DNA of 64,000 bases from assembly GCA_049487715.1 (NCBI GenBank), contig CP150554.1:248001-312000 (forward strand). Direction: 5' to 3'. Source of the stretch: Pycnococcus provasolii (lineage: Eukaryota > Chlorophyta > Pseudoscourfieldiophyceae > Pseudoscourfieldiales). The position numbers were made by a program, and so were the translations under genes. Of the stretch, positions 36,442-46,202 are shown piece after piece (the first letter of the stretch is position 1; each line of letters begins with the position of its first letter). Below the pieces are notes generated by a model. It made no database searches. It was not told the DNA's origin and saw only the letters and a program-made list of their open reading frames with translations.

Positions 36442-37267
36442 GGCTCACTCACAAGTCGAAAAATAAACTAATGAAGAGGAAGGAGTTGAGCCAATTACCA
36501 GGTACGTAAGGTACCTGTGCATTGTAAGACCATCCCATGAGATGAGCCTCAAAAACACATGAGGAAGGCACAGAGAAAACACAGAGAAAAAGCAGAGAGC
36601 GAGATACGTGTGTTTGGCACTGCACATGAGCCGAGACATGAAGTCAAGGTACCTTGAGCAAGTGTCAATCTCGAGAGAGACATTCACACATGGACATGTG
36701 TCACATGCGAACAGAATAACAGAACGGGGGAAAGAGAAGAGAAGAAGAGGCGACGACGACGACGACGAGGGGCTGGACCCAGGGAACCGTAACCCTAACC
36801 CTAATAACCCTAACCCTAACCCTAATAACCCTAACCCTAATAACCCTAACCTGATTATTCGGGGTTTCACTTTTAGGGGGAACGACTTAAGGTTAACAAG
36901 TCTTGCCAACCTGCATGATGAACGGCATAACTAAGAACGGTGCATCCGACGACTGCACTGGCTGGGCGACTCATCATGCACGAGCTGACGAGCCTCCCTT
37001 GCCATCTATCTCTGGCCTCTAGGCAAGCAGAATTCAGAAGGGCAAGCAGAAGGACCGTCCCGTCGTTGCCACAGGTCGTTCTTAGTCTAGGCTGTTCTGT
37101 GCACAGCACTTATGCCGAACGCTTATGCAGTACGACCCCATATTGTACTGTACCACTGTGGTATGTGTCAGTTGCGGGTTCCCCTGTACTTGCCACCTTC
37201 CCCACTTACTTCTTCCGCACTTGACAGACATATTTGGTACCTAGTTTCTACTGTCTTAACTTACTTG
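36442..37267. promoter_or_regulatory. Divergent subtilisin / surface-protein upstream region
   Basis: 826 bp, with no supported gene. It contains a CGA trinucleotide run (about 36750-36765), a telomere-like array (36790-36850) and TTCGGGGTTT immediately after it (about 36858-36867). Confidence 0.4.
36790..36850. repeat. Interstitial telomere-like array (TAACCC/TAATAACCC)
   Basis: About nine TAACCC units, three of them spaced by an extra TAA, in one block. It is too irregular for a recent telomere end. Confidence 0.9.
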
Positions 37268-40200
37268 ATGATGACGGCCAGCAGGGTTATTAGTACTAGG
37301 AATCCGACGACGATGACGATGACGTTGAAGAAGAAAAAAGGGAGATGGTGTGCGTCCGACTCCGTAGTGATGATGATGACGGCGATGATGATGCTTGCGC
37401 TCACAAACTTCGCTACCGTCGTTCGTGCGCAAGGTGGTGGAGGAATGGCGTTCCAACAAGTGCAGAAAGTGTTCGCATCCGATGACCAGACTTCTGGCCT
37501 GTCCGGCATCGCCTTAGATGTGTCGCGGGACGGCTTGACTATGGTCGTCGGGGCTTACTATGAGGATACGGGCGGTACCAATAACAATGCAGGAGCTGCG
37601 TACGTGTTCACGCGCGGTGTGCCATCCGGAAACTGGACGGAAGTCGTGAAGCTGCAGGCGAGCGATATGCAGGCGGGCGACTACTTCGGCTCCTCGGTAT
37701 CGACGTCGGCGGACGGAAGCACGGTAGTCGTAGGGGCTGTCGGTGAGTCTACGGGCGGTACCAATGCAGGAGCTGCGTACGTGTTCACGCGCGGCGGTGC
37801 TGCCGGCAGCACCATCTACACGCAAGTCGCGAAGCTGATGGCGAGCGATAAGCAGGCGGAAGACCGCTTCAGCTCCTCGGTATCGACGTCGGCGGACGGA
37901 AGTACGGTAGTCGTCGGGGCTGCCTTTGAGTCTACGGGCGGTTTCTTTGCAGGTGCTGCGTACGTATTCACTCGCGGCGGCGGTGGCGGCAGCGGTAGCT
38001 ACACGCAAGTCGCGAAGCTGCAAGCGAGCGATAAGCAGGCGCGCGACTACTTCGGCAGGTCGGTATCGACGTCGGCGGACGGAAGCACGGTAGTCGTCGG
38101 GGCTTACGGTGAGGATACGGGCGGTGTCTTGGCAGGAGCTGCGTACGTGTTCACGCGCGGCGGCGGTGGTGGCGGAGGCAACTACACGGAAGTCGCGAAG
38201 CTGCAGGCGAGCGATAAGCAGGCGCGCGACTACTTCGGCTACTCGGTATCGACGTCGGCGTCGGATATATCGACGTCGGCGGACGGAAGCACGGTAGTCG
38301 TCGGGGCTTACGTTGTGTCTGCGGGCAGTCCGCAGGCAGGAGCTGCGTACGTGTTCACGCGCGGCGGCGGTGCTGGCGGCGGAGGCAACTACACGGAAGT
38401 CGCGAAGCTGATGGCGAGCGATAAGCAGGCGGGCGACCTCTTCGGCATTTCGGTATCGACGTCGGCGGACGGAAGCACGGTAGTCGTCGGGGCTCCTGGC
38501 GAGTCTACGGGCGGTTGCCCTGCAGGTGTGTCTGCAGGAGCTGCGTACGTATTCACGCGCGGCGGCGGTTCCGGCAGCGGTAGCTACACGCAAGTCGCGA
38601 AGCTGCAGGCGAGCGATAAGCAGGCGTACGTTCGCTTCGGCACATCGGTATCAATGTCCGGTGACGGGCGAACGATCGCCGCTGGTGCGATTGGAGGCGA
38701 TGGATCTAGTGACAATCCGGGAACCAAGGCGACGAGGGGCTTAGGCGTGGTGTACATTTTCGCTCCAGCGACAACGCCGACACCACCTCCACCACCGCCA
38801 CCACCGCCACCGCCACCGCCAGCACCTTATCCCCAAGTGCAGAAAGTGTTCGCATCCAATGACCAGAGAGTTGACTCCTTCGGCCACGCATTGCAAGTGT
38901 CGCAGGATGGCTTGACTATGGTCGTCGGAGCTCCCTATTATGAGGATACGGGCGGGTCCAATGCAGAAGCTGCGTACGTGTTTACGCGCGGTGTGCCATC
39001 TGGAAACTGGACGGAAGTCGTGAAGCTGCTCGCGCACGATAAGCAGCCGGAAGACTGGTTTGGCGTCTCGGTATCGACGTCGGCGGACGGAAGCACGGTA
39101 GTCGTAGGGGCTGGCCGTGAGTCTACGGGCGGTATCTTTGCAGGTGCTGCGTACGTGTTTACGCGCGGCGGTGCTGGCGGCACAAACTACACCGAAGTCG
39201 CGAAGCTGATGGCGAGCGATAAGCAGGCGGGCGACTACTTCGGCAAGTCGGTATCGACGTCAGCGGACGGAAGCACGGTAGTCGTCGGGGCTCCTACGGG
39301 CGGTTTCCAGGCAGGAGCTGCGTACGTATTCATGCGCGACGGCGGTTCCGGCAGCGGTAGCTACACGCAAGTCGCGAAGTTGTGCCGAATAGGGGTTTAT
39401 AATTGTTCGCCTGCACATGTTCGGCCTGGCGACATGTTCGGCCACTCGGTATCGACGTCGGCGGACGGAAGCACGGTAGTCGTCGGGGCTCCCTTTAGGG
39501 TTAGGGATGCGGGCGGGTTCAGCGGGCGGGTTCACGTGTTCAAGCGCGACGGCGGTGCAGTCGCAGCTGAAGGTTCCGGCAGCGGCAGCTACTTCATGAG
39601 GTATACGTACAGTGGTCGTGACTACTTGGGCTGGTCGGTATCGACGTCGGCGGACGGAAGCACGGTAGTCGTCGGAGCTGCAGGAGCTGCGCAGGTGATT
39701 ATGCTCGGTGTGCGGCTCAGAAGTGAGGAGCTGCTGGCGCACGATAAGCAGCCGGAAGACTGGTTTGGTGTCTCGGTATCAACGTCGGCGGACGGAAGCA
39801 CGGTAGTCGTAGGGGCTAACCATGAGGATACGGGTGGTTCCATGGCAGGAGCTGCGTACGTGTTTACGCGCGGCGGCGGTTGTGGCGGCGGCTCCGGCTA
39901 CACGCAAGTCGCGAAGCTGCAGGCGAGCGATAAGCAGCCGAACGACTACTTCGGCTCCTCGGTATCAATTTCCGGTGACGGACGAACGATCGCCGCTGGT
40001 GCGCGTGGAGGCGACGGATCTGCTGCGGGAGCATCGATGCTTGAGGGACTTGATCCGAATTCCAAGGAGTACAAACAAATGAGCGAAATGCTGAATGCTA
40101 CAGGCATGCTGACGACTCCGAACAAAGCGCCACCTTCGAGCAGTGACAATCCGGGAACCAAGGTGGCGAACTCAGGTGCGGCGTACATTTTCGCTCCAGC

Positions 40201-40384
40201 GACAACGCCGACACCACCACGAACAACTTCACCGGATCCTCCTCCGTCAGGAGACTTTCCAGGTGTTCCAACGCGGGGCGCCGGTTCCCGCGTCCCTGTG
40301 AGCAACGCTCCTACGTTAACAGGCTTGTCTGTCGCCATCGGCATTTCGACGCTGCTTGTTTGCTACAATTCTGCCTCCTCTTAG
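37268..40384 (+). CDS. Secreted or surface FG-GAP-like protein with two seven-repeat propellers
   Basis: 1,038 residues; the start is the first of two ATGs. A Met-rich signal peptide ends near VVRAQ. Repeats of about 56 residues follow, each with YFG-SVSTSADGSTVVVGA and then GAAYVFTRGG, the FG-GAP/integrin-alpha propeller pattern. I count seven units, a poly-Pro linker (about 38770-38822), then seven more. Both sets open with QVQKVFAS and close with SGDGRTIAAGA and FAPATTPTPP, so a whole propeller was duplicated. Units in the second set are more degenerate. A C-terminal hydrophobic segment suggests a GPI or membrane anchor. Ligand unknown. The repeats make large antisense shadow frames. Confidence 0.85.
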   Translation: MMTASRVISTRNPTTMTMTLKKKKGRWCASDSVVMMMTAMMMLALTNFATVVRAQGGGGMAFQQVQKVFASDDQTSGLSGIALDVSRDGLTMVVGAYYEDTGGTNNNAGAAYVFTRGVPSGNWTEVVKLQASDMQAGDYFGSSVSTSADGSTVVVGAVGESTGGTNAGAAYVFTRGGAAGSTIYTQVAKLMASDKQAEDRFSSSVSTSADGSTVVVGAAFESTGGFFAGAAYVFTRGGGGGSGSYTQVAKLQASDKQARDYFGRSVSTSADGSTVVVGAYGEDTGGVLAGAAYVFTRGGGGGGGNYTEVAKLQASDKQARDYFGYSVSTSASDISTSADGSTVVVGAYVVSAGSPQAGAAYVFTRGGGAGGGGNYTEVAKLMASDKQAGDLFGISVSTSADGSTVVVGAPGESTGGCPAGVSAGAAYVFTRGGGSGSGSYTQVAKLQASDKQAYVRFGTSVSMSGDGRTIAAGAIGGDGSSDNPGTKATRGLGVVYIFAPATTPTPPPPPPPPPPPPPAPYPQVQKVFASNDQRVDSFGHALQVSQDGLTMVVGAPYYEDTGGSNAEAAYVFTRGVPSGNWTEVVKLLAHDKQPEDWFGVSVSTSADGSTVVVGAGRESTGGIFAGAAYVFTRGGAGGTNYTEVAKLMASDKQAGDYFGKSVSTSADGSTVVVGAPTGGFQAGAAYVFMRDGGSGSGSYTQVAKLCRIGVYNCSPAHVRPGDMFGHSVSTSADGSTVVVGAPFRVRDAGGFSGRVHVFKRDGGAVAAEGSGSGSYFMRYTYSGRDYLGWSVSTSADGSTVVVGAAGAAQVIMLGVRLRSEELLAHDKQPEDWFGVSVSTSADGSTVVVGANHEDTGGSMAGAAYVFTRGGGCGGGSGYTQVAKLQASDKQPNDYFGSSVSISGDGRTIAAGARGGDGSAAGASMLEGLDPNSKEYKQMSEMLNATGMLTTPNKAPPSSSDNPGTKVANSGAAYIFAPATTPTPPRTTSPDPPPSGDFPGVPTRGAGSRVPVSNAPTLTGLSVAIGISTLLVCYNSASS

Positions 40385-40431
40385 AGAGTGCATATGTGCG
40401 GGATGCGGATAATTATCATGGGAGGGGGACA

Positions 40432-41043
40432 TCACAATTCACATAAGGAGACTTTTCTGCTACGGTTACAGTACAAAGTAAACATACCATGGCGTTCGTT
40501 TGGGTTCACCCTTACTAACGTCGTCACGCGGCGTCGCTCCTCCGCCTCAGCCGTGCCGCGAACGCGCCATCCATCCCCGTCTGCGGGGGCCACGATCGAA
40601 AGACGCAATTCTCGACGCCAGGGACGGGGTGAAGGGTTTCGATGGGAGCGCCATTCGTTACGCCACTTGGCACGGGCTCGAGCCTCGAGGTGAAACTCGC
40701 CGTTGCTGCGGTCGACGAATGACGCGCAGCGCTCCTCATTCTCGTCCGGCTCGAGGGAACACGTGCTGTAAACCAGCAACCCGCCAGGTCGCACGTGCCG
40801 CGCTGCGGCGTCAAGGAGAGCATCCTGCAAGTAGGCCAGATCGCCTTCGACGTCGTCCTCGACACGACGCCAGCGCATGTCCGCGCGGCGGTGGAGAACG
40901 CCGGTGCCAGAGCAAGGCGCGTCGAGGAGCACCTTGTCAAACTGGCCAACTGGCTTTTCGCCGGACACCGTTCCATCCCACTCCGTGAGATCCACCACAC
41001 GGCTTTGGAAGTGCGGTGCGTCGTAGCCAAGTGCACGCGTCAC
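40432..41043 (-). pseudogene. NSUN-type RNA m5C methyltransferase, C-terminal fragment
   Basis: About 203 residues matching the C-terminal half of NOL1/NOP2/SUN methyltransferases. Motif IV is DAPCSGTGVLHRR and motif VI STCSLEPDENE, with both catalytic cysteines intact. The N-terminal half, including the SAM-binding motif I (DxCAAPGGKT), is missing. The frame begins without an ATG near 41043-41080, and nothing upstream on this strand to the next gene (43160) encodes it. A decayed recombinase element starts 330 bp upstream. Either the 5' half was lost or replaced, or it lies in exons I cannot see. A non-functional remnant is more likely than an intact gene. Confidence 0.65.
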
Positions 41044-41374
41044 TTTTGTCTTAGGTGAACGCCTTGTGTTTCTTTTTGTGTTTCTCTTCTTAGTGGTTCT
41101 TTACACGAGGGTTTTGGGAGGAGTTTTTACCAATAATGTGTGCCCCATACTCCCATAGTACAGTATTGGTGGTGGTTTGAGTAGCCCCCAAGGATAGGGA
41201 TTGCCTAAACGCTGATGTGATTGCCAAAACCTCAAATTCCCGCCTCCGCAGTCAACGGCTGGCATCCGGAGAGCCGAGCCGAAGCCCTTTCGGGCACCTC
41301 ACAAGGAGGCGACCACCAACCGCCAAACGGTAAAGGGAGGGAGGGAGGGCCAAAGAGGAACGGGCAATCAGAAA
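41044..41374. other. Gap between NSUN fragment and recombinase relic
   Basis: 331 bp with no gene seen. The reverse strand could hold a splice acceptor near 41055-41062, but no matching upstream exon was found. Confidence 0.3.
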
Positions 41375-42713
41375 TCAGCGACGCGAGGAGAACCCAGAGC
41401 CCTCGCCCAAGTGCCGGAGCGCAAAGAGAATGCGCTCCCTAGATGTGGCAAAGTAGAGATCCACCGCATCGCTTTTGCAGAACCAAGCACCCACATCAGC
41501 TACAAAACGTCGGCAGTAACCGTCGTTCCAGAGCAAAGTCGCAAGCGTTTTGCGGCCGCTGTGGGAGGCAATTTTTCGATCAAGCGCAGTCGGGAACAAT
41601 TTGCGAAAAGTGTCCCGCCATACACGCGCGAACCCGGTGTACATTCCAGAGTTGAAGGTCATCAACTTGACCGACTTCGGAGCAGACAGGAAGAAACCAG
41701 CAGCAGGCCCATTTGGTGGCCGCGCTTCCAGAATATAAGACCGCACATCATCGACCGGGCGAATGCCAAGCGCAGGTATGTCGCACGGCACTACCGCAAT
41801 GCGACCTCCACCGGCTTTGATATTTTTGTCCGTATCAACATTGATGCACAGATATGGGCGGCCATCCGGCTCATATTCGATCCAGATATCAGACCCGGGT
41901 AGAAAGTGCACCTGACGTGCGTGCCCTGCCCCCTCATCAACGATCTTGTATGCTCACTGCCCCGCAGTGACCGTGGCGACCACACCGGAAGCCAACACAA
42001 GTTGTGGTGCCTTGGCTGGATTTGGAGCATCGCGTTATGGCTTTTTCGTTCGCTCGCACGTACAGCTTCCCGCACTCCGGCAGTATCTGCCCAAACACGC
42101 GATGGAACGCCATTTCAGCTATCTTGCATCGTCCGGTGTCCTTTGCTCGATACGTACTGCACGCGTCAACCCACACTTTCAGGCACAAAGTATCTTTTGG
42201 CGAAAAGAACTTGGTCAGCGTCTCCAGGGGGCGTAACCCCTCGTCGTGCGTACTCTCAGTATACTTGCTAGCATATTTCTCGTCGTTCTCCGCAAGGACG
42301 GCAAAGTTTTCCAAAGCTCTACCTCCATCCTCGATGAACTTACCAACATCAGTGGATACCACGAGTAGGTCGTCTACGGTATACTCGGTATCAATCTGTA
42401 ATGAACTCAAGTATTCCCAATCGATGCGCTCGTGCAAGTTGGCGAAGATGTTACCCTCGTCCACCGGAGACAACGTAGTGGTTCCGCAACTCGCCAAGAG
42501 GCGCGAAACCCTACCCACGCGCTCCACAAGAGCGCCAGGTGGTGCAGGGAGAGCTAAAAAAGCTCCAGCACCTTGCACGATTAATGACTCCGTAAGCGTA
42601 TCCGTCTGGCCTTCTCCTTGTAAGGCCAAATACGTACCAGCTGACGGAGATAGAAGGCCCAGCCCCTTGGGCTGGGTCGATGAAACATCAGACGCCATAG
42701 GCGTCGCAGCCAT
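41375..42713 (-). mobile_element. Decayed tyrosine-recombinase element (Crypton/integrase-like)
   Basis: Two frames on the minus strand appear to be parts of one former gene: 41937-42713 (258 codons, from an ATG) and 41375-41911. The downstream part has a tyrosine-recombinase signature: the H-x-x-R box in SHSGRKTLATLLWNDG, then DVGAWF where GHxx/GRW is usual, and a candidate nucleophile Tyr in AVDLYFATSRE. Coding-like sequence bridges the two frames but is broken by a frameshift near 42030-42045 and an in-frame TGA at 41954-41956. No reverse transcriptase is seen, so it resembles a Crypton or integrase more than a DIRS retroelement. The ends and target duplication were not identified. It is inactive as it stands. 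Confidence 0.7.
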
Positions 42714-43159
42714 GTTTACAAAAAAACTACTTCATCTCCTCCCTTCATGATTAAGCCATCTGCCCGGCTTGAAACCCAATTTCCCCTCAACAGCGGATCC
42801 CCTCCTTCCAGATCCAAGCTAGCTTAACCCTGTACCTACAAGGGTATTGGGTTCATTTCTCAGCTCAACGGCACAATGCCCATCCTCGTGAGCTCCTCAA
42901 ACGCAAGGTTTACGCTCCATCAGGCTAGAGCTCAAACCCCGCTACCGCTCGTATATTTGGTTTCACCCCGCGGTATTGCCGCGGTGGTGTGGTGTGCCCC
43001 TCCCCAGGGGCCTCTTTTTTATAAAAAGTCGTTCGAATCATTCGTCGTTTTTTTTATTTAAGGTGTCGTCGTCCTGACTGAGCTTTTAATAGGGTAGGCT
43101 CTTACTTCTCTTATTCCTTATTATTTATAGTCTCTTGTATTGTAAGTTAAGGTATTGTC
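42714..43159. other. Upstream region of coiled-coil gene with hairpins
   Basis: 446 bp. It holds CCGCGG-TATTG-CCGCGG (42968-42984), a GCCCCT-CCCC-AGGGGC hairpin (42996-43011) followed by T-rich sequence, and AT-rich DNA before the ATG. It may include one end of the mobile element. Confidence 0.35.
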
Positions 43160-43702
43160 ATGGGCAAGAAGGGTGGGAAGAAAGCGAAAAAAGCGCTCGA
43201 GCCGGCGGAACTCGAAGTCAGAGATAAACTTAAAGTGGCGGAGTACGAGGCGCTCGTCTCCGCTAACACCATCGAACGAACCACCGCGTCGCTCGTACTC
43301 ACAAAGCGCGAAACGGAGGCGCTCAGGGCGGACCTCACGGCTACGCAGGAGGAACTCGTATCCTCCAAGGAAATCACGCGCGATGTCACCGCGGACTTGT
43401 CCCGAAACCACTCGAGGACGATTGAAGTCATCACGGAGAAGATGGACGAACTCAGGAAGGACAACGAACGCCTACGAGATGCCGTCAACCAACGTGACGA
43501 GAAGATTGAACAGCTCGAGCAGCGGCTCAAGGATGAATTCGCGGAGAGGGAGCGAAGTGTCAATGCGCTCAAGGCGAAGATGGAGTCCATGGCGAGCCAC
43601 TTTTCAGACTTGCTTCGCGAAACACTCGAGCGTGTGGCTGACCGCCTCGAGCGGTGGGACGACGAAAAGGTGGAGCTTAACGCGCCGCAAGCTGTAGCAT
43701 AG
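43160..43702 (+). CDS. Coiled-coil protein, possibly axonemal DRC12/CCDC153-like
   Basis: 180 residues. The Lys-rich start MGKKGGKKAKKALEPAELE is followed by a near-continuous coiled coil (about 20-170). Notable segments are TRDVTADLSRNHSRTIEVIT, DELRKDNERLRDAVNQRDEK, and MASHFSDLLRETLERVADRL near the end. The pattern resembles CCDC153/DRC12, a small subunit of the nexin-dynein regulatory complex of motile cilia, but coiled coils give misleading matches. A partner in any other filament is possible. The start is the first ATG in an AT-rich upstream context. Confidence 0.6.
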   Translation: MGKKGGKKAKKALEPAELEVRDKLKVAEYEALVSANTIERTTASLVLTKRETEALRADLTATQEELVSSKEITRDVTADLSRNHSRTIEVITEKMDELRKDNERLRDAVNQRDEKIEQLEQRLKDEFAERERSVNALKAKMESMASHFSDLLRETLERVADRLERWDDEKVELNAPQAVA

Positions 43703-44121
43703 AACGAGTCACTGCATTATATAGTCTAAGAAGGACCAACTCAAGGTAGCTCACTGAAGGTAGCTGAAGGTGGTGGCATCGACAGACATGACGAGGCCAC
43801 CACCGAGGTCCATCCCACCTCCCAGGGGTCAACTCCCCCACCTCAGGGGTCAACTTGACAACTTCCTCTCACCTGCAAAGAACCAGAGTGAAAGCAAGAA
43901 CCAGACTGAGTGAGTGAGTGAGTGACTGACTGCAGTCCATAGACTAATGTGATGTCACACCCAACCAATTAAAAAACACGAGGGGGACGATCCTCCAGGG
44001 ATGTACTTTATAGGGAGTTAACGGCCTTGTTGAGCCTCACCGCGGCCCCCGGGGGGTTGTTGTGACCCCAGTGGCCATACGGGACTGGCCACTGGGGTCC
44101 ACACGTGTGTCAGCGGTCCAC
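43703..44121. promoter_or_regulatory. Upstream region of ankyrin gene, rich in inverted and direct repeats
   Basis: 419 bp. A 9-bp inverted repeat GGTGGTGGC/GCCACCACC lies at 43769-43777 and 43796-43804, a repeated CAGGGGTCAACT at about 43825-43856, a GTGA run at about 43908-43926, and the strong hairpin at 44064-44099. Confidence 0.45.
44064..44099 (+). promoter_or_regulatory. Perfect 13-bp hairpin 22 bp before the ankyrin start codon
   Basis: GACCCCAGTGGCC (44064-44076) and its exact reverse complement (44087-44099) enclose a 10-nt loop. If transcribed it would form a very stable 5' UTR stem that could slow scanning or bind a protein. Confidence 0.65.
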
Positions 44122-45072
44122 ATGGCGTCCTCGTCACCGGCCAAGTCCCGCATGCGCGCAGCCTTCAAGGTGTCCACGCTCGCAGCCTCGTCGCCCTTCT
44201 CCAAAGAAGCGGACGCGCACGCCGAGGGCGGAGATCGCGACGAGTGGCTCAGGTCCGACGTCGGACGCGCGGTTCTCACCGGAGACCTGGAGAGAGTTCG
44301 CATACTTATCACCAACGCGGCGAACAAGGCGGCGGACCTTGCGAGTCAAGCGGATGACGACGACGGGGGCGGCGACAGCGACGACGACGACGACGAGGGA
44401 GACCCGCGCCGTTCGCCATCTCCGAAGAAGGGCAGGAAGTCTCCGAAGAAGAAGAAAAAGAACGTCGAGGAGGAGGTGAACGTGGAGGTATCGCCAGACA
44501 TGCTCGAAAAGAGCCTGACGGACCCAGAGCGTAAGAAGTTACAGCGAATGCGGCCAGCCGACCGACGACGGTGGAGAAGGCGACGATGTGCGGAGCTATT
44601 TGCCGCTGCGCCTGACGCGTACGGCGAGGCGCCTCTGCATATCGCCGCCGTCTACGGACACGAGCGTATTGCAAAGTACCTTGTCGAAAGCCTGTCAGCT
44701 CCCGTTGACGTGCCTAACGCCGAGGGCCTGACGCCGTTCCTCCTCGCATGTGCGCGCGGGAGCCTAGAATTGGCAAGCTATTTGTTCCGCAACGGCGCGA
44801 GCGACGGGCCGAACCCACAGCAGGAGCACACGTGTGCGCGACACTCCTTTTCGGGTGCCACCGCTCTTCACCTCGCCGCCACGAGCGGCAATAGCAAGCT
44901 CGTGCAATGGCTTATGTCGCCCGCTGGTGGCTCTTTGAATCCTAACTGGCGCGATGACTTTTTGAGACTTCCCGTGGAGTCTGCAGCAACCGCGGACGTT
45001 GTGGAAGTGATCGAGGCCGCTATGCGCGATCTAGCACGTGCAGAAGCTGAGAAGCAAGCCGCAACTCTATGA
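44122..45072 (+). CDS. Ankyrin-repeat protein
   Basis: 316 residues from the ATG at 44122. An N-terminal part with an acidic stretch (DDDGGGDSDDDDDEGD) and a basic cluster (PKKGRKSPKKKKK, NLS-like) precedes three or so ankyrin repeats (about 170-290): EAPLHIAAVYGHERIAKYLV, EGLTPFLLACARGSLELASY and ATALHLAATSGNSKLVQWL. Ankyrin repeats mediate protein binding; the partner is unknown. TGTAA is at 45087-45091. Confidence 0.8.
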   Translation: MASSSPAKSRMRAAFKVSTLAASSPFSKEADAHAEGGDRDEWLRSDVGRAVLTGDLERVRILITNAANKAADLASQADDDDGGGDSDDDDDEGDPRRSPSPKKGRKSPKKKKKNVEEEVNVEVSPDMLEKSLTDPERKKLQRMRPADRRRWRRRRCAELFAAAPDAYGEAPLHIAAVYGHERIAKYLVESLSAPVDVPNAEGLTPFLLACARGSLELASYLFRNGASDGPNPQQEHTCARHSFSGATALHLAATSGNSKLVQWLMSPAGGSLNPNWRDDFLRLPVESAATADVVEVIEAAMRDLARAEAEKQAATL

Positions 45073-45157
45073 TACATCAATCAATTTGTAAATCATGCAC
45101 ACATCTTTAAAAAAAAACTCTGTGGTAAGTGAAAATATCACACGCAAACGCGCTGTT

Positions 45158-45240
45158 GAATGGTGAATCGTGTGAATGAGCGACCGATGGACTGAAGTAA
45201 ACCTAGTTCTATTACTGAGCGAGTGCACTTAGACTAGATA
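45158..45240. repeat. 3'-flank repeat, copy A
   Basis: This segment starts GAATGGTGAAT, includes TGTGAATGAGCGAC and ends with TATTACTGAGCGAG just before the stop of the minus-strand TspO-like gene. It resembles 60211-60286, which lies in the same position beside the CARS stop. Confidence 0.5.
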
Positions 45241-45242
45241 CT

Positions 45243-46202
45243 TTAGTGCGTCCGCACTGGGTAAAGAGGATACCGTTTGCCGTTTGGTGCAGGATTGAGC
45301 AGCCAAATATGCGTGACGAGAATAGGTGCTATGGTTAGCCAGCACGCCATCGGTAAGATTGTGAAACCTGCGCTTTGATTTGTCAAGTAAAACGCTTTCA
45401 CCACGTTCCACGCGCTGATGTGCACTCCAAACCACACCAGCAGAACGGAGAAGCCGAGCTGTCCATCGGCGTTGTTCACCGCATTCCATGTGTCGCCGAT
45501 GCAAAGGTGAGCCAGAATGGCAAGAAATGGCCAGCACATTGTCGTTCCCACCGTTTGGTAAATCATGAGGCACGATGTTGCACGTAGCAGTCCAATCGTC
45601 GACCAAATAATTCCGAATGCGAACCCTGGTGGTTGCCACGACGGACGCACGCGCTCTTTCATCACCCTCTTTTCCATCGCCGTGTTAGCGTCAGGTCTCG
45701 CAGCGTTGACGAAGGCGAACGTGCGGCTTTTGACAGCAAGGAACGCGAAGCTGATCCACGCAATAGCAGGCTTCACGTACGTCCCAACCTTCCCGCCTAA
45801 CGCAGCGTCGGGCGTCGCGTTCATGACCACGTCGAAACCTTTCAAGGCGGCAACAAGTAGAGCAAACTGCAAGACTGTCGCGCCGACGTACCTCGCAAGC
45901 AGCGCCGCATCGAAGTCGAACGAAATGGAAGCGCCACGTGAGTAGTAGGGCAGTAGAGTCGGTCCATATGCCGGTATGGCGTATGTTCGTGTGCTCGTGC
46001 GCGTTCCTCCTGTTTGTGATTTGTGCTTCCGTGCGCTGAACAAATCACGGGAAGGTGACCCTGATAGCGGCCCTGTCTGAACCACACTCACTGTCGCCAA
46101 CTCACGCCGAGACCTGAGACGAGACGCCCCTGAACCACGAGACTGAGCCACTGAGGAAAGGGGAGGAGAAGAACCGCGGGAGACAAACAGTGACGTCGCC
46201 AT
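45243..46202 (-). CDS. TspO/MBR-like membrane protein with plastid-type leader
   Basis: 319 residues. A Ser/Arg-rich N-terminus of about 70 residues (MATSLFVSRGSSPPLSSVAQ...) looks like a transit peptide. Several hydrophobic segments follow. The key motif is RPSWQPPGFAFGIIWSTIGL, like the WxPPGxxFGxxW signature of TspO/MBR (tryptophan-rich sensory protein) family members, which bind porphyrins and sterols. The next helices (WPFLAILAHLCIGDTWNAVN; GFSVLLVWFGVHISAWNVV) are compatible. Conservation beyond the first motif is modest, so a TspO-related rather than a true TspO function is likely. Confidence 0.65.
   Translation of the reverse strand: MATSLFVSRGSSPPLSSVAQSRGSGASRLRSRRELATVSVVQTGPLSGSPSRDLFSARKHKSQTGGTRTSTRTYAIPAYGPTLLPYYSRGASISFDFDAALLARYVGATVLQFALLVAALKGFDVVMNATPDAALGGKVGTYVKPAIAWISFAFLAVKSRTFAFVNAARPDANTAMEKRVMKERVRPSWQPPGFAFGIIWSTIGLLRATSCLMIYQTVGTTMCWPFLAILAHLCIGDTWNAVNNADGQLGFSVLLVWFGVHISAWNVVKAFYLTNQSAGFTILPMACWLTIAPILVTHIWLLNPAPNGKRYPLYPVRTH

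Noticed and set aside
36445-36909. Minus-strand frame of 154 codons with LGLLGLGL repeats
   Set aside because: Its core is translation of the telomere-like array; no domain or leader supports it.
37514-38593. Long minus-strand frame (359 codons), Arg/Tyr-rich
   Set aside because: It is the antisense of the FG-GAP repeats; its periodic composition mirrors the plus-strand repeat units.
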